A stretch of DNA of 64,000 bases. Origin: Numenius arquata. Lineage: Eukaryota > Chordata > Aves > Charadriiformes > Scolopacidae. Shown here piece by piece: positions 32,847 through 44,649 of the stretch (within the stretch, counting starts at the first letter, position 1; every line of letters begins with the position of its first letter). Under the pieces are notes generated by a model that made no database searches, was not told the DNA's origin, and saw only the letters and a list, made by a program, of their open reading frames with translations. The translations under genes were made by a program, and so were the position numbers. The stretch spans positions 124,001-188,000 of the forward strand of contig NW_027415319.1 in NCBI RefSeq assembly GCF_964106895.1, read 5' to 3'.

Positions 32847-34729
32847 GTAACGCGCGCTATTGCTTGTACTCAAGGGATCTAAATGGTACGCTGACAGCCG
32901 TTCGGATACCCTAGGGAAGCTGTTTTATGGTGTCCCTAACCTGCATCCGTTCGCAAGGCAGGAAAGGAAATCCCCCGAGATGAAAGGCTACGGTGTCGGG
33001 GGAACGTGGGGAAAGTGTGTTCTGGGTGTTTTTTGAGTCGGTCGGTTGGATGTTTTTAGTAGCAGACACACAGAAGCCTCGTAACTTTCAAAAAGACTCC
33101 CTCGCGTAACTTAATTTAGAAAATGGGGTTTTCAAAAGCCCGTGGAAACATTCAGGACTCCTGTAGCGATTCCCCCTGCTCTTGCGTCCTTTTGTGACAT
33201 CCTGTTGGTAGCACGGGTACGGGCACCGCAGGAACGCAGTGACCAAGGGGTCACAGCCGAGACGTAGCGGCGCTCTCTGCGTGCGCCTCCCCGGGAGACG
33301 TCTGTCTCCCCTGAAACAATCTGGTGACCGCAGAAGGGCAGCTCGAGGAAGTCACAGCAACCTCTTAGGCCCAGCAAAAGCCAGAAAAGCGACAGCGGTG
33401 CAAACGCTGTGTGTTGTGAAGCTTTTTGCCTGTCTTGTTTGGTGACCTTTGGGTCAATTGAACTGCATTTTATTTTTTGGTGGGTTTTCTCCTGTCTTGC
33501 TTTTAGAGCAAGGCTGATATTTTTGCGTGATTCTCTCGCCCGATTTTCAGTCTTCAGCTTCTTCTCAGGTGGCACTGCGATTTTCAAAGAAAAGCTCTTC
33601 CTTTCGGTTCAGTTCAGTTGCTGTCGTTCGGTTCTTAAATGGTAGCAACGTTTAGTATTCTATATTAGATAGTTTATGACCACAGACAGTAATGGGACAT
33701 ACATGGATAGACGTGAAATGTAAGTTGTCAAAATATTTATTGCCCTACAATTCTCGGAGGTAGGGGTGTGTTTCCTGGGGTTTCAAAATCTATTTCACTA
33801 AAAAGGTTTGTAACAAATCCTGCAAAGTGTTCAGCCCGTACCGGGCGACCTGGCTGTCGTCAGCCTGTGCGTACAAGGAGTGGTGGGCCATTAGCCGAAT
33901 GTGTGTTAACCGACACGCGTGGAGCAATTCCGCATCCGTCTGCTTCTGTGGCAAAGCGGGTGCCCGCTCCTGTCCTACGGACACGTTCCACAGAGGGGGG
34001 AGGCACAATTAGTTTTCCTGAATCCGGGATGTTCGTTTTGAGTTCGTTTTGTGATGCGTCTCCTCATAATTTGAGGCATGGGCAGCGTGTGAATTCCTAG
34101 TTAAAATTCTCACAGTTAAAAAGGCAAAACTTCTCCCGAGAAAGAAAATTTCAAATTTGATTGCATAATGAAACGAGGCCTGTTTTTCTGCACAGAAACG
34201 ATTTGTGGGAATCGTCCTGAATTACAAGCGTGTATACCCAGATGTGTACACTCCAAGTTGGCAGATAGGCTGCAGCAGCAATGTAAAGCATGCTTTAAGG
34301 TGAAAGATGGCTGTAACTGTGATGAAAACTTTAAGGTTCGTACTAGATGCTTTTAAAGTAGGATTTTTAACAGGCAGGCGCAGCGGCAATTTTAGAGCCG
34401 AGTGGTGCCGAATATTACCCATTTACAGACAGAATTCTCGGTACTGTCTTAGATTTACATCGAATTTCTATCAAATGAGCCACCTAGCCTTCCTATATAG
34501 TATATTTTGGTGCCCCGATATTACTTGGCGTATTTCATAAGTATACCTTTTATGGCCGTTTCTCGTGCTTTTCCGAGAGAGCTGCTTTACTTTTTCATAG
34601 TTGCACGGTTTTTGAATGCCTCTTCTGCCTTTCAGATCTTCTCTTTCTCCTACGCCTTAAATACTCGTACAAGAACGTGCAGAAAATGTTATGTGCAGCT
34701 GTAACGTGCTTTGGGGTTTTTTTTGGTAG

Positions 34730-34849
34730 GATGAAATGGAAATACTGGGACTGGCGATCCAGAAGTCTGAAGAAGCCACCGTAAAGGACCGTCCCAGTGA
34801 CTACCGTCGAGTTAGGATTATTAAAAGCACCAAAGCGACACGCTCGTAG
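34730..34849 (+). pseudogene. AKAP9: AKAP9-like exon B, unit 4
   Basis: Acceptor at 34728-34729. The open segment and stop are unchanged. Confidence 0.58.
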
Positions 34850-37468
34850 AGATGGGGACTACCTCTGGACACGTGTTAATCCCGGTCAGGTGTCCTCGGG
34901 ATACAGATGGTCTGCGCTTCCTGCTCTGACAAGACAGAAGCGATGAGCTTCAGGATGAGCTCCTGAAGACAAGAAAGAGGCCAGGTGCCGGGGTTCTTGT
35001 CTCTTTGTTTGTTTGTTTGTTTGTTTGTTTTGGGCGGGGGGTGGCGGGCGGGCGGGCGGGCGTGTGGCTTCCAAAACAGGGTGCGCGGTTGACTGCAGGT
35101 GGCAGCCTGCAGAGCTCTTTTGCTGCCTGACCTCGCCTTTTCTTTGTCACTCCTCTTTCATGGCATCTGCGCTGAAAGCCGGGGCGGTCAACGAAGAGAC
35201 GTGGACAAAACGGGACGAACCGGCGCCGCTTCTGCCTGTTTTCCAGGCTTTGCCACGAACCAAGGAGCATCATCAGCCTCGTCACTGGTGGCGGCGAGTC
35301 CTGAGGTGGCTTAGGTGAGTCGAGCCTTCCAGGAACGTCCGTTGTCCGTAGCCTACGGCGTGTCATTTGGACGTCAGTCGGAAGGAGGTTTCCCTTTCTG
35401 AAAGGGCACCGGTTTCTCGTGCCAAGCGGTTGCCTCTCCTGAAGTTCCCACGAGAGGGGATCCTCGGAGACGATGCGCTGGGCAGCAGAAGTCATCAGCG
35501 AGGAGACGTCGCGCGCTCTATTAAATAGGGACAAAAAGAAAGACGATGTCCTTCCAAAGGCCCGAGCGCGGCACCTCTTCCGACGGCCGATGGCATGGCC
35601 GGCCTTTGGGCTCTGGGTCCCCCGTAACAGCGGGGACACGGCCAAACCCTGTTCCTCTGCGTGTTCGGCACAGCCAAAAGCCTTGGCCGGTCCGCCGGTC
35701 GTTTTCGGTAGCCTGGTGGATCGCGGCACCGGGGATTGGATTTCCCCCCGCCAAAAGTACAGCCGTTTGGGGAATCTCTTACCTTCCTGGTTTTTTCTAT
35801 CGTAAAGGAGACTTTAAAAAAAGGGTTAAAGTCGTATAACGTGCAAACTGACTTGCAGGCTTTAAACGGCAACCGTCCACCGGCTGTAGCCTACAGCGTC
35901 TTAGGCGTCCCTAAGCGGCGAGGTATTTGTTCCAAATCTTTGAAAAGAGAGGCGACTGAAGGTAACGGGTTGGGTTTTTGGTTGGGTTTTTTTTCTAGTT
36001 TTTTTGTTTTTTGTTTTTCCCCCCCCTTTTCTTTAGGCGGAGCGCTCTGAAGAACCTGATTTCTGCCTGGCTTTCAGCGTCGCGTTTCCCCGGCAGTGCG
36101 GTAGCATCTCTCTCGGGCAGTGCCGCCGGCCAGATGTCCCTCCTCCTTGGGTAGGAGAGAAAGCAGCCCCCGGTCAAATGACAACTGCGCGTTCTGGAGA
36201 CGGAGAGCGCAACGGTGGGGGTTCGGAGCTGTGCCAGTTGAATTAGCGCCGAAGAAAAAACCCGAGGCTTTTCTAGCGTGAGTATTTTTCTTGGCCGTAT
36301 CTAAACGCGCGCAGAGCTTTCCAGCGGCAGGGAAAGGGAAGGGAGGAGGCGCTTCCCCCCAGCGGGCGGAGGGTTTGTTACGCTGTTAGGCTGAGAAGGT
36401 GTTGCAAGTGGCACGGGTCAGTCTGAATAGGGACCTGAAGCGTCGGGATGGCTCCGGCTTTGGCAGGCCGTGCCGTCTTTGGAGCGGAGCTGTTTCCCCG
36501 CAATCCTCCTGTAGCTCAGCTCCTGTCCTGTCCCTCGGCCGGAGGGAATTCCTCTACTCTCTTCGGTGCTCTTTCGTTTGATGATGCTGATCTCCGGTTG
36601 GGGTTTGCTGTTTGTTTTGCAGGTGCCTCGTTGTCCGCGTCTCGTGCTGCTCGACAGATGCCCCGGCCCGGGTTTGCAGCCGGTGGTGGAGCCGCCTGAG
36701 GGGAAGGGGCCAGCCCTGGGTCTGGTCGTTCGGTGCATTTTTTGGGGCGAATTAAAAAAAACGGTGCGTGTGTGGGGGGGGGGGTGGTGTGATGATGTCA
36801 TTTGGGGCAGCCGGATGTCAGCGGGGGAGCGACGGTGCGGCGGAGGAGCAGGTGAGTGGGGGTTAAGTGGGGTTCCCCCCACAAGAGGGTGGGTCACGGC
36901 CCCCAAACGCCTGAAAACTTGGTGCGGGGCAGGTGGTTGGGGTTTTGGGCGGTGGTGTTTAAAAAATGTTAAAAGCTGTATATGCGGGGGTGAGGCATTG
37001 GAGTAGAGAACAATCTCTCATTTTTCTGTGTGTTGAAAAATAATATTCCCTTACGTATATAAAAGGAGTTCCAAATACCAACCCGTATCTCTAAGGATTC
37101 TGTATTATTTAATGGGAGTTTAGACGACGGAAAGATTTTTTAAAAGATTTATTTATAAAGAGAGATTGAAGCGTCAAAGCGGATGTCTGGACAGGTCGCT
37201 AGTCCAATTGGATGTTGTCTATCGTGCGTGTTAATCTGTAAGTCTAAACAGATGTGACTCTTAGCAGACGTTCTGTCGAAGTGTATCAAGAGCATCCGTT
37301 TTCCCTAAGTCTTACCCACGGGTCGGTCAGTGCGGAGGCGTAAACGCCTGTGCTGTAGATGGTTCCAGACTGCAAAGAGAGCCTATCGCTAGAAGGGATT
37401 TCCAAACTGGCCCTCCCCTCTGCTCTCTCTTGCCGGCGTCCAAGCGCTTTCAAAAGCGCTTTAAGCAG

Positions 37469-38333
37469 GAGTGTTGATTCCCAGGAGGATAGGGAAGCTC
37501 TACAGAGAGACTTAGGTAGATTGGATCGTTGGGCCAACATCAGTGGTATGAGTTTCAACAAGGGCGAGCGCCAGGTTCTGCGCGTGGGCCACAATAACCC
37601 CGAGCAGCGCTACAGGCTTGGGGAAACGTGGCTGGAAAACCACCTGGAAGAAAGAGACCTGGGGGTTCTAATGGACAAGCGGCTGAACGTGAGCCGGCAG
37701 TGTGCCCAGGTGGCCACGAAAGCCAACGGCATCCTGGCTTGTATTAGAAACAGCGTGAGCAGCAGAAGTAGGGAGGCGATTGTGCCCCTGTACTCGGCAC
37801 TGGTGAGGCCACACCTGGAGTATTGCGTCCGGTTTTGGGCACCTCAATCCAAGAGAGATGTCGAGGTGCTGGAGCGAGTGCAGAGGAGGGCAACGAAGCT
37901 GGTGAAGGGCCTGGAAAACAAATCCTATGAAGAGCGGTTGAAGGAGCTGGGACTGTTTAGTATGAGGAAGAGGGGGCTGAGGGGAGACCTCGTCACTCTC
38001 TAAACCTACTTGAAAGGACACTGTAGAGAGGTCGGTGCTGGTCTCCTGGCACGGGTAGGTAATGACAGAACGAGAGGGAACGGCTTCAAGCTCCAACAGG
38101 GTAGGTTTAGACTGGACATTAGGAAAGAATGTTTCACAGAGGGAGTGGTCGGGCATTGGAACAGGCTACCCAGGGAGGTGGTCGAGTCACCATCCCTGGA
38201 TGTGTTTAAGAACCGTCGAGATGTGGTGTTGGGGGATATGGTGTAGGGGAGAACTTTGTAGAGTAGGGTAGATGGTTGGACTCGATGATGCCAAGGGTCT
38301 CTTGCAACCTAGACGATTCTATGATTCTATGAA
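37469..38333 (+). mobile_element. CR1 LINE fragment, plus strand, unit 4
   Basis: Same insertion and TAA as unit 1, with the GATGATGCC allele near the 3' end. Confidence 0.95.
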
Positions 38334-38769
38334 AAGCAGCCCCTTCCCCCGTTTCCCCTCCCGCCCTGGGGAGCTGGATCGGTGCAGCGGGACAGGAGGA
38401 AAAAAACGCAGCCCCGTTTTCCTGCAGGGACGCAAAGCTCCCCGATGTCTCTGTGGTGGATAAGGCGGCACCCCCGCCTGCCTTCCTGGACGCCGGCGGA
38501 CTGGCTGCTGTCGCCCCCACGGCCCCCGGGGCCACGCGCAGAGCGCCGCGGCGTCCCTGGGGCTGGTTGCGGGGCGAACACCGGAGGTTTTTGGCGCCGA
38601 GGCGACGGCTGCGGCTGCCCGGACTGCGAGCGGGGACAGGGCAGAGAGCGGGAAGGCCTGCCCGCCGGTAAGTGGTCACGGTCCCTGGGTGGAGGGAAGC
38701 GGGCTGAGAGCGGTCACCGCTCATGGCCCCGGTGAGGTCTCAGAGGGGGACAAGGAAGGGGGCGTGGGC

Positions 38770-40636
38770 GCTGCCCGGTGCTTTCCGCCCGCTGCGGACG
38801 GGTCCGCAGCGATTTCTGGGCTGGCCGCCGTTTTCCCCCGGCCCCCTCCGGTTCCGGAGCGGCTCGGCCCGCCCATACCGCGCGCCCATTGGTCGCGGTG
38901 CCGTAAGCGGCGTCCGTCCTCTAGGAGCCCCCGTCCCATTGGTCGATCGCGCCGTCAATCTCCAGCGCCTCCCAGTCCGGCCAATCGGAGCGCGGCAGGC
39001 GATCCGACCAATCGGAGCGGGGCGGTCGCGTTGTGATTGGCTCGTCCTCCTGTCAATCCGCCCGGGGGGCGGTTGCCATGGTGAGGAAGCCCCGCCCGGT
39101 CGCGCATGCGCAGTAGTAAGGACGGCGCCGCCCTCACTACTGCGCATGCGCCACCGGGCGGGGCGTCCTCACCATGGCAACCGCCATTGACGTCCCACTC
39201 CGGCCAATCGGAGCGCGGCAGGCGATCCGACCAATCGGAGCGCGGCGGTCGCGTTGTGATTGGCTCGTCCTCCTGTCAATCCGCCCGGGGGCGGTTGCCA
39301 TGGTGAGGAAGCCCCGCCTGGTCGCGCATGCGCAGTAGTAAGGGCGGCGCCGTGCTCGCTACTGCCGCCTTGTGGACAAAAATCGGTACTGCAGGTGGGG
39401 GGGCGCGCATGCGCAGTGGAAAGAGTGGCGCCGCCCTCGCTGCTGCCGCCGCTTGTGGACAAAAAGCGGTACTGCAGGTACGGGGGTAGGGGGGTCCGGC
39501 CGCATGCGCAGTGGACGGGGGGGGGGGGGCGCTGCGCTCGCCGCTGCCGCCCGTGCCAGCAGAAACCGGCGCTGCAGCTCGGCGGATGCGGGGGGGGAAG
39601 GCGGAGCCCTGGGAGGTTCCATTTTCCCCAAATTGGGGAAAATTATTCAATTTGGGGTTTTTTTCGGTGCTTTTCCGCAACGGAAAAGACTTCAGGGTTT
39701 TGTTAGGGTTTTTCTTGCCCTTCCCCGCCGCCGGGGACGGCGCCCATGCGGGGGCTGACGCTGCAGAACCGTAAATTGAACCCCCAAATTGAACCCCGAA
39801 CATGAATAACATTTTCCCTAATTTGGGGAAAAGGGAACCTTCCCCGGTCCCGCCTCCCCCCGCTCCCCGAGCCGCACCGCCGGTTTCTGCTGGCACGGGC
39901 GGCAGCGGCGGCGAGCGCAGCGCCCCCCTTTCTACTGGGCATGCGCGTCCCCCCCCCCCCCCCCCCCCCCCGCCCTGTACCTGCGTACCTGCAGTACCGC
40001 TTTTTGTCCACGAGGGGGCAGTAGCGAGCACGGCGCCGCCCTCACTACTGCGCATGCGCCACCGGGCGGGGCGTCCTCACCATGGCAACCGCCATTGACG
40101 TCCCACTCCGGCCAATCGGAGCGCGGCAGGCGATCCGACCAATCGGAGCGCGGCGGTCGCGTTGTGATTGGCTCGTCCTCCTGTCAATCCGCCCGGGGGG
40201 CGGTTGCCATGGTGAGGAAGCCCCGCCCGGTCGCGCATGCGCAGTAGTAAGGACGGCGCCGTCCTCACTACTGCGCATGCGCCACCGGGCGGGGCGTCCT
40301 CACCATGGCAACCGCCCCCTGGCGGATTGACAGGAGGACGAGCCAATCACAGCGCGACCGCCGCGCTCCGATTGGTCGGATCGCCTGCCGCGCTCCGATT
40401 GGCCGGGGTGGGAGGCGCTGAAGATTGACGGCGCGACCGACCAATGGGACGGGCTCCCCGAGGACGGAAGCCGCTTCCGGCGCCGTGACCAATGGGCGCG
40501 CCGCATGGGCGGGCCGAGCCGCTCCGGAAGCGGAGGGGGCCGGGGGAAAATGGCGGCGCGCGCAGAAGCGGCTGCGGCGCGGCGCGGCGCGGACCGCACC
40601 GCACCGGACCGGCGCGGGCGGAAAGCACCGGGCAGC
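38770..40636. promoter_or_regulatory. Palindromic CpG-island promoter at junction 4/5, one module
   Basis: Mirrored arms with one module (39106-40236) between them. The plus-strand YY1-type motif is at 40547-40557. It is followed by the longest minisatellite in the window. Confidence 0.72.
39106..40236. repeat. Foldback module M, unit 5 copy (1131 bp)
   Basis: Single copy with the longest poly-C tract (23 C, about 39949-39971). Tract length accounts for the whole 2-bp excess over the unit 1 copy. Confidence 0.85.
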
Positions 40637-40637
40637 C

Positions 40638-40761
40638 GGACAGCGTCGCGGTGCCGCTGGACAGCGTCGCGGTGCCGCTGGACAGCGTCGCGGTGCCGCT
40701 GGACAGCGTCGCGAGGCAGCTGGACAGCGTCGCGAGGCAGCTGGACAGCGTCGAGGCCAGC
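40638..40761 (+). repeat. 21-bp minisatellite expanded to 3+2+1 repeats in unit 5
   Basis: Three copies of the first repeat type, two of the second and the terminal 19-bp copy, 124 bp in all. Both repeat types gained one copy, which fits two slippage or unequal-exchange events, or one event that duplicated a mixed pair. The gain is exactly 42 bp. Confidence 0.95.
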
Positions 40762-41749
40762 GGGGGGGCGCGGGGAAGGCGGCCGGGGTCCCGAGGCGGC
40801 TCCGAGGGGAGACGGCGTTGCGGGGGGGCGGGCTGAGGCGTCTGGGGAGGTGCTCGCGGCTCCCGGGGCTGGCAAACGGGCTCGCGTGGCTGGTGTTGGG
40901 GCTTCAGCCGGAGAGGGAGTCGTGTGGCTTTGGGCTGAGGGGCGGGGGTGGAGTCCGGCGTTTTGGGGACTTGAGCAGAGGCTCAGCGGCTGGGTTTTGG
41001 GGCTCGGAAGGGGGCAGTAAGTGATGCGGTTTGGGGGCGGAGAGCAGAAGCCGTTTTGGCTGGTTCTGCACGGGGGGTGGGCAGGAGGGCGTTGGGGGCT
41101 GCGGGGGAAAGCAGGGGCTGGGCGGGCTGCGGGGTGCTCAAACAGCAGGTGAGGTTTTCAAATCTGCAACTTGTAACTGTTGCAGCTTTGTTCTGGCTTC
41201 CTCCATTTTTGCAAAAGCTTCTGTTGCTAGACAGAGCATTCCTCTGTGTATCAGCTACTTGAGCTAGTTTATTTCAATGCGTCTGATCAGGTTTGTCTGT
41301 TCAGCAAAGTGGCATTTAAAGGTGACGTTTCACCGGATGCCAGCGGCTGTGCCTTATTTCCAGTATAAAGATGTATTCCCCAAATATCAGAGTGGGATAT
41401 AACAACTGCAGCTGGTCAAAAGTAACACTGAAATGCAAAATTTAGAATTTCTTTTTTCCCATTGGCTCCTCCTCAGTATGAACACAAAGTTAATTTCTAT
41501 TCTTAATTCCTATTTATGCTACATATATGAAGGATGAACGCGAGGAAAGGAGACCATAAAATACTGGCCTATTGCTATTTGTATGCTGCGCTTTGAACAG
41601 AAGAGACAAAACTGTCCTTTTTGTGAAATAATACTGGCTGTATCAGTGCCGTCCTCGTGTTTTTCTTCAAAAATGTGAGATTTGTTGCCCCGAATGGTGA
41701 GAGTAGTTTTTGTTAATGGAAGTCGCAAGAGGTTCTGCCACCTTAAAAA

Positions 41750-42406
41750 CCATAGAATCATAGAATGGTTAGAGTTGGAAGGGACCTTCAAGATCATCGT
41801 GTTGCAGCCCCCCTGCCTTGGGCAGGGACGCCTCCACTAGAGCGGGTTGCTCAAAGCCCCGTCCAGCCTGGCCTTAAACACTTCCAGGGATGGGGCATCC
41901 ACAGCTTCCCCGGGCAACCTGTTCCAGTGCCTCACCACCCTCACGGTAAAGAATTTCCTCCTAACATCTAGTCTGAATCTCCCCTCTTCCGATTTAAAAC
42001 CGTTACCCCTTGTCCTGTCGCTACCTTTCCCGACAGAGAGTCCCTCTCCGGCTCTCCCGTAGGCTCCCTTCAGATATTGGAAGGCTGCTCTGAGGTCTCC
42101 CCGGAGCCTTCTCTTCTCCAGGCTGAACAACCCCAGCTCTCTCAGTCTCTCTTCACAGGGGAGGTGCTCCGTCCCTCCGATGGTTTTCGTGGCCCTCCGC
42201 TGGGCCCCTTCCAACAGGTCCACGTCCTTCCCGTGTCGAGGACTCCAAAGCTGGACACCGTACGCCAGGTGGGGTCTCGCGCGCGCAGAGTAGAGGGGGG
42301 TAGAATCGCCTCCCGTGACCCGCTGGCCACGCTTCTCTTGATGCAGCCCAGGGTGGGGTTGGCTTTCTGGGCTGCCAGCGCGCGTTGCCGGCTCGTACTG
42401 ACATGT
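41750..42406 (-). mobile_element. CR1 LINE fragment, minus strand, unit 5
   Basis: Same insertion as in unit 1 at offset 39074. No unit-specific break was seen. Confidence 0.95.
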
Positions 42407-42526
42407 AATAATGCTACTGACGTACCGTTAGCAGCCTCGTGTTAAAAGAAGCGAGAAGCTGTAATATCCTTAATTTAGACAGTTTTTACGTGAAATGGTG
42501 CATCCTCACTGTTTCGTCACTTTCAG

Positions 42527-42646
42527 GAGCGAGCAATTGACCGAGAGCAGGAGAGAGACCTTTTCCAGCAAGAGATAGGGAAGCCGGAACAACAGCTTAA
42601 GGTTCCACAAAGGATTCGGCCTGTCAGCGAGCATCAAACCGGAGAG
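42527..42646 (+). pseudogene. AKAP9: AKAP9-like exon A, unit 5
   Basis: Acceptor at 42525-42526 and donor at 42647 are intact. The reading frame is open. Confidence 0.72.
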
Positions 42647-44529
42647 GTAACGCGCGCTATTGCTTGTACTCAAGGGATCTAAATGGTACGCTGACAGCCG
42701 TTCGGATACCCTAGGGAAGCTGTTTTATGGTGTCCCTAACCTGCATCCGTTCGCAAGGCAGGAAAGGAAATCCCCCGAGATGAAAGGCTACGGTGTCGGG
42801 GGAACGTGGGGAAAGTGTGTTCTGGGTGTTTTTTGAGTCAGTCGGTTGGATGTTTTTAGTAGCAGACACACAGAAGCCTCGTAACTTTCAAAAAGACTCC
42901 CTCGCGTAACTTAATTTAGAAAATGGGGTTTTCAAAAGCCCGTGGAAACATTCAGGACTCCTGTAGCGATTCCCCCTGCTCTTGCGTCCTTTTGTGACAT
43001 CCTGTTGGTAGCACGGGTACGGGCACCGCAGGAACGCAGTGACCAAGGGGTCACAGCCGAGACGTAGCGGCGCTCTCTGCGTGCGCCTCCCCGGGAGACG
43101 TCTGTCTCCCCTGAAACAATCTGGTGACCGCAGAAGGGCAGCTCGAGGAAGTCACAGCAACCTCTTAGGCCCAGCAAAAGCCAGAAAAGCGACAGCGGTG
43201 CAAACGCTGTGTGTTGTGAAGCTTTTTGCCTGTCTTGTTTGGTGACCTTTGGGTCAATTGAACTGCATTTTATTTTTTGGTGGGTTTTCTCCTGTCTTGC
43301 TTTTAGAGCAAGGCTGATATTTTTGCGTGATTCTCTCGCCCGATTTTCAGTCTTCAGCTTCTTCTCAGGTGGCACTGCGATTTTCAAAGAAAAGCTCTTC
43401 CTTTCGGTTCAGTTCAGTTGCTGTCGTTCGGTTCTTAAATGGTAGCAACGTTTAGTATTCTATATTAGATAGTTTATGACCACAGACAGTAATGGGACAT
43501 ACATGGATAGACGTGAAATGTAAGTTGTCAAAATATTTATTGCCCTACAATTCTCGGAGGTAGGGGTGTGTTTCCTGGGGTTTCAAAATCTATTTCACTA
43601 AAAAGGTTTGTAACAAATCCTGCAAAGTGTTCAGCCCGTACCGGGCGACCTGGCTGTCGTCAGCCTGTGCGTACAAGGAGTGGTGGGCCATTAGCCGAAT
43701 GTGTGTTAACCGACACGCGTGGAGCAATTCCGCATCCGTCTGCTTCTGTGGCAAAGCGGGTGCCCGCTCCTGTCCTACGGACACGTTCCACAGAGGGGGG
43801 AGGCACAATTAGTTTTCCTGAATCCGGGATGTTCGTTTTGAGTTCGTTTTGTGATGCGTCTCCTCATAATTTGAGGCATGGGCAGCGTGTGAATTCCTAG
43901 TTAAAATTCTCACAGTTAAAAAGGCAAAACTTCTCCCGAGAAAGAAAATTTCAAATTTGATTGCATAATGAAACGAGGCCTGTTTTTCTGCACAGAAACG
44001 ATTTGTGGGAATCGTCCTGAATTACAAGCGTGTATACCCAGATGTGTACACTCCAAGTTGGCAGATAGGCTGCAGCAGCAATGTAAAGCATGCTTTAAGG
44101 TGAAAGATGGCTGTAACTGTGATGAAAACTTTAAGGTTCGTACTAGATGCTTTTAAAGTAGGATTTTTAACAGGCAGGCGCAGCGGCAATTTTAGAGCCG
44201 AGTGGTGCCGAATATTACCCATTTACAGACAGAATTCTCGGTACTGTCTTAGATTTACATCGAATTTCTATCAAATGAGCCACCTAGCCTTCCTATATAG
44301 TATATTTTGGTGCCCCGATATTACTTGGCGTATTTCATAAGTATACCTTTTATGGCCGTTTCTCGTGCTTTTCCGAGAGAGCTGCTTTACTTTTTCATAG
44401 TTGCACGGTTTTTGAATGCCTCTTCTGCCTTTCAGATCTTCTCTTTCTCCTACGCCTTAAATACTCGTACAAGAACGTGCAGAAAATGTTATGTGCAGCT
44501 GTAACGTGCTTTGGGGTTTTTTTTGGTAG

Positions 44530-44649
44530 GATGAAATGGAAATACTGGGACTGGCGATCCAGAAGTCTGAAGAAGCCACCGTAAAGGACCGTCCCAGTGA
44601 CTACCGTCGAGTTAGGATTATTAAAAGCACCAAAGCGACACGCTCGTAG
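44530..44649 (+). pseudogene. AKAP9: AKAP9-like exon B, unit 5
   Basis: Acceptor at 44528-44529. The open segment and stop are unchanged. Confidence 0.58.

Larger units (their letters stand above)
30394..39025 (+). repeat. Macrosatellite unit 4 (no foldback module)
   Basis: At 8632 bp this is a basic unit. Its junction is a single uninterrupted palindrome without the ~1.13 kb module. It carries the variant ACCGCCTCCTGGCGG at 30548-30562, shared only with unit 6, the other module-less unit. It shares C at the position equivalent to 7798 with unit 1. Confidence 0.97.
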
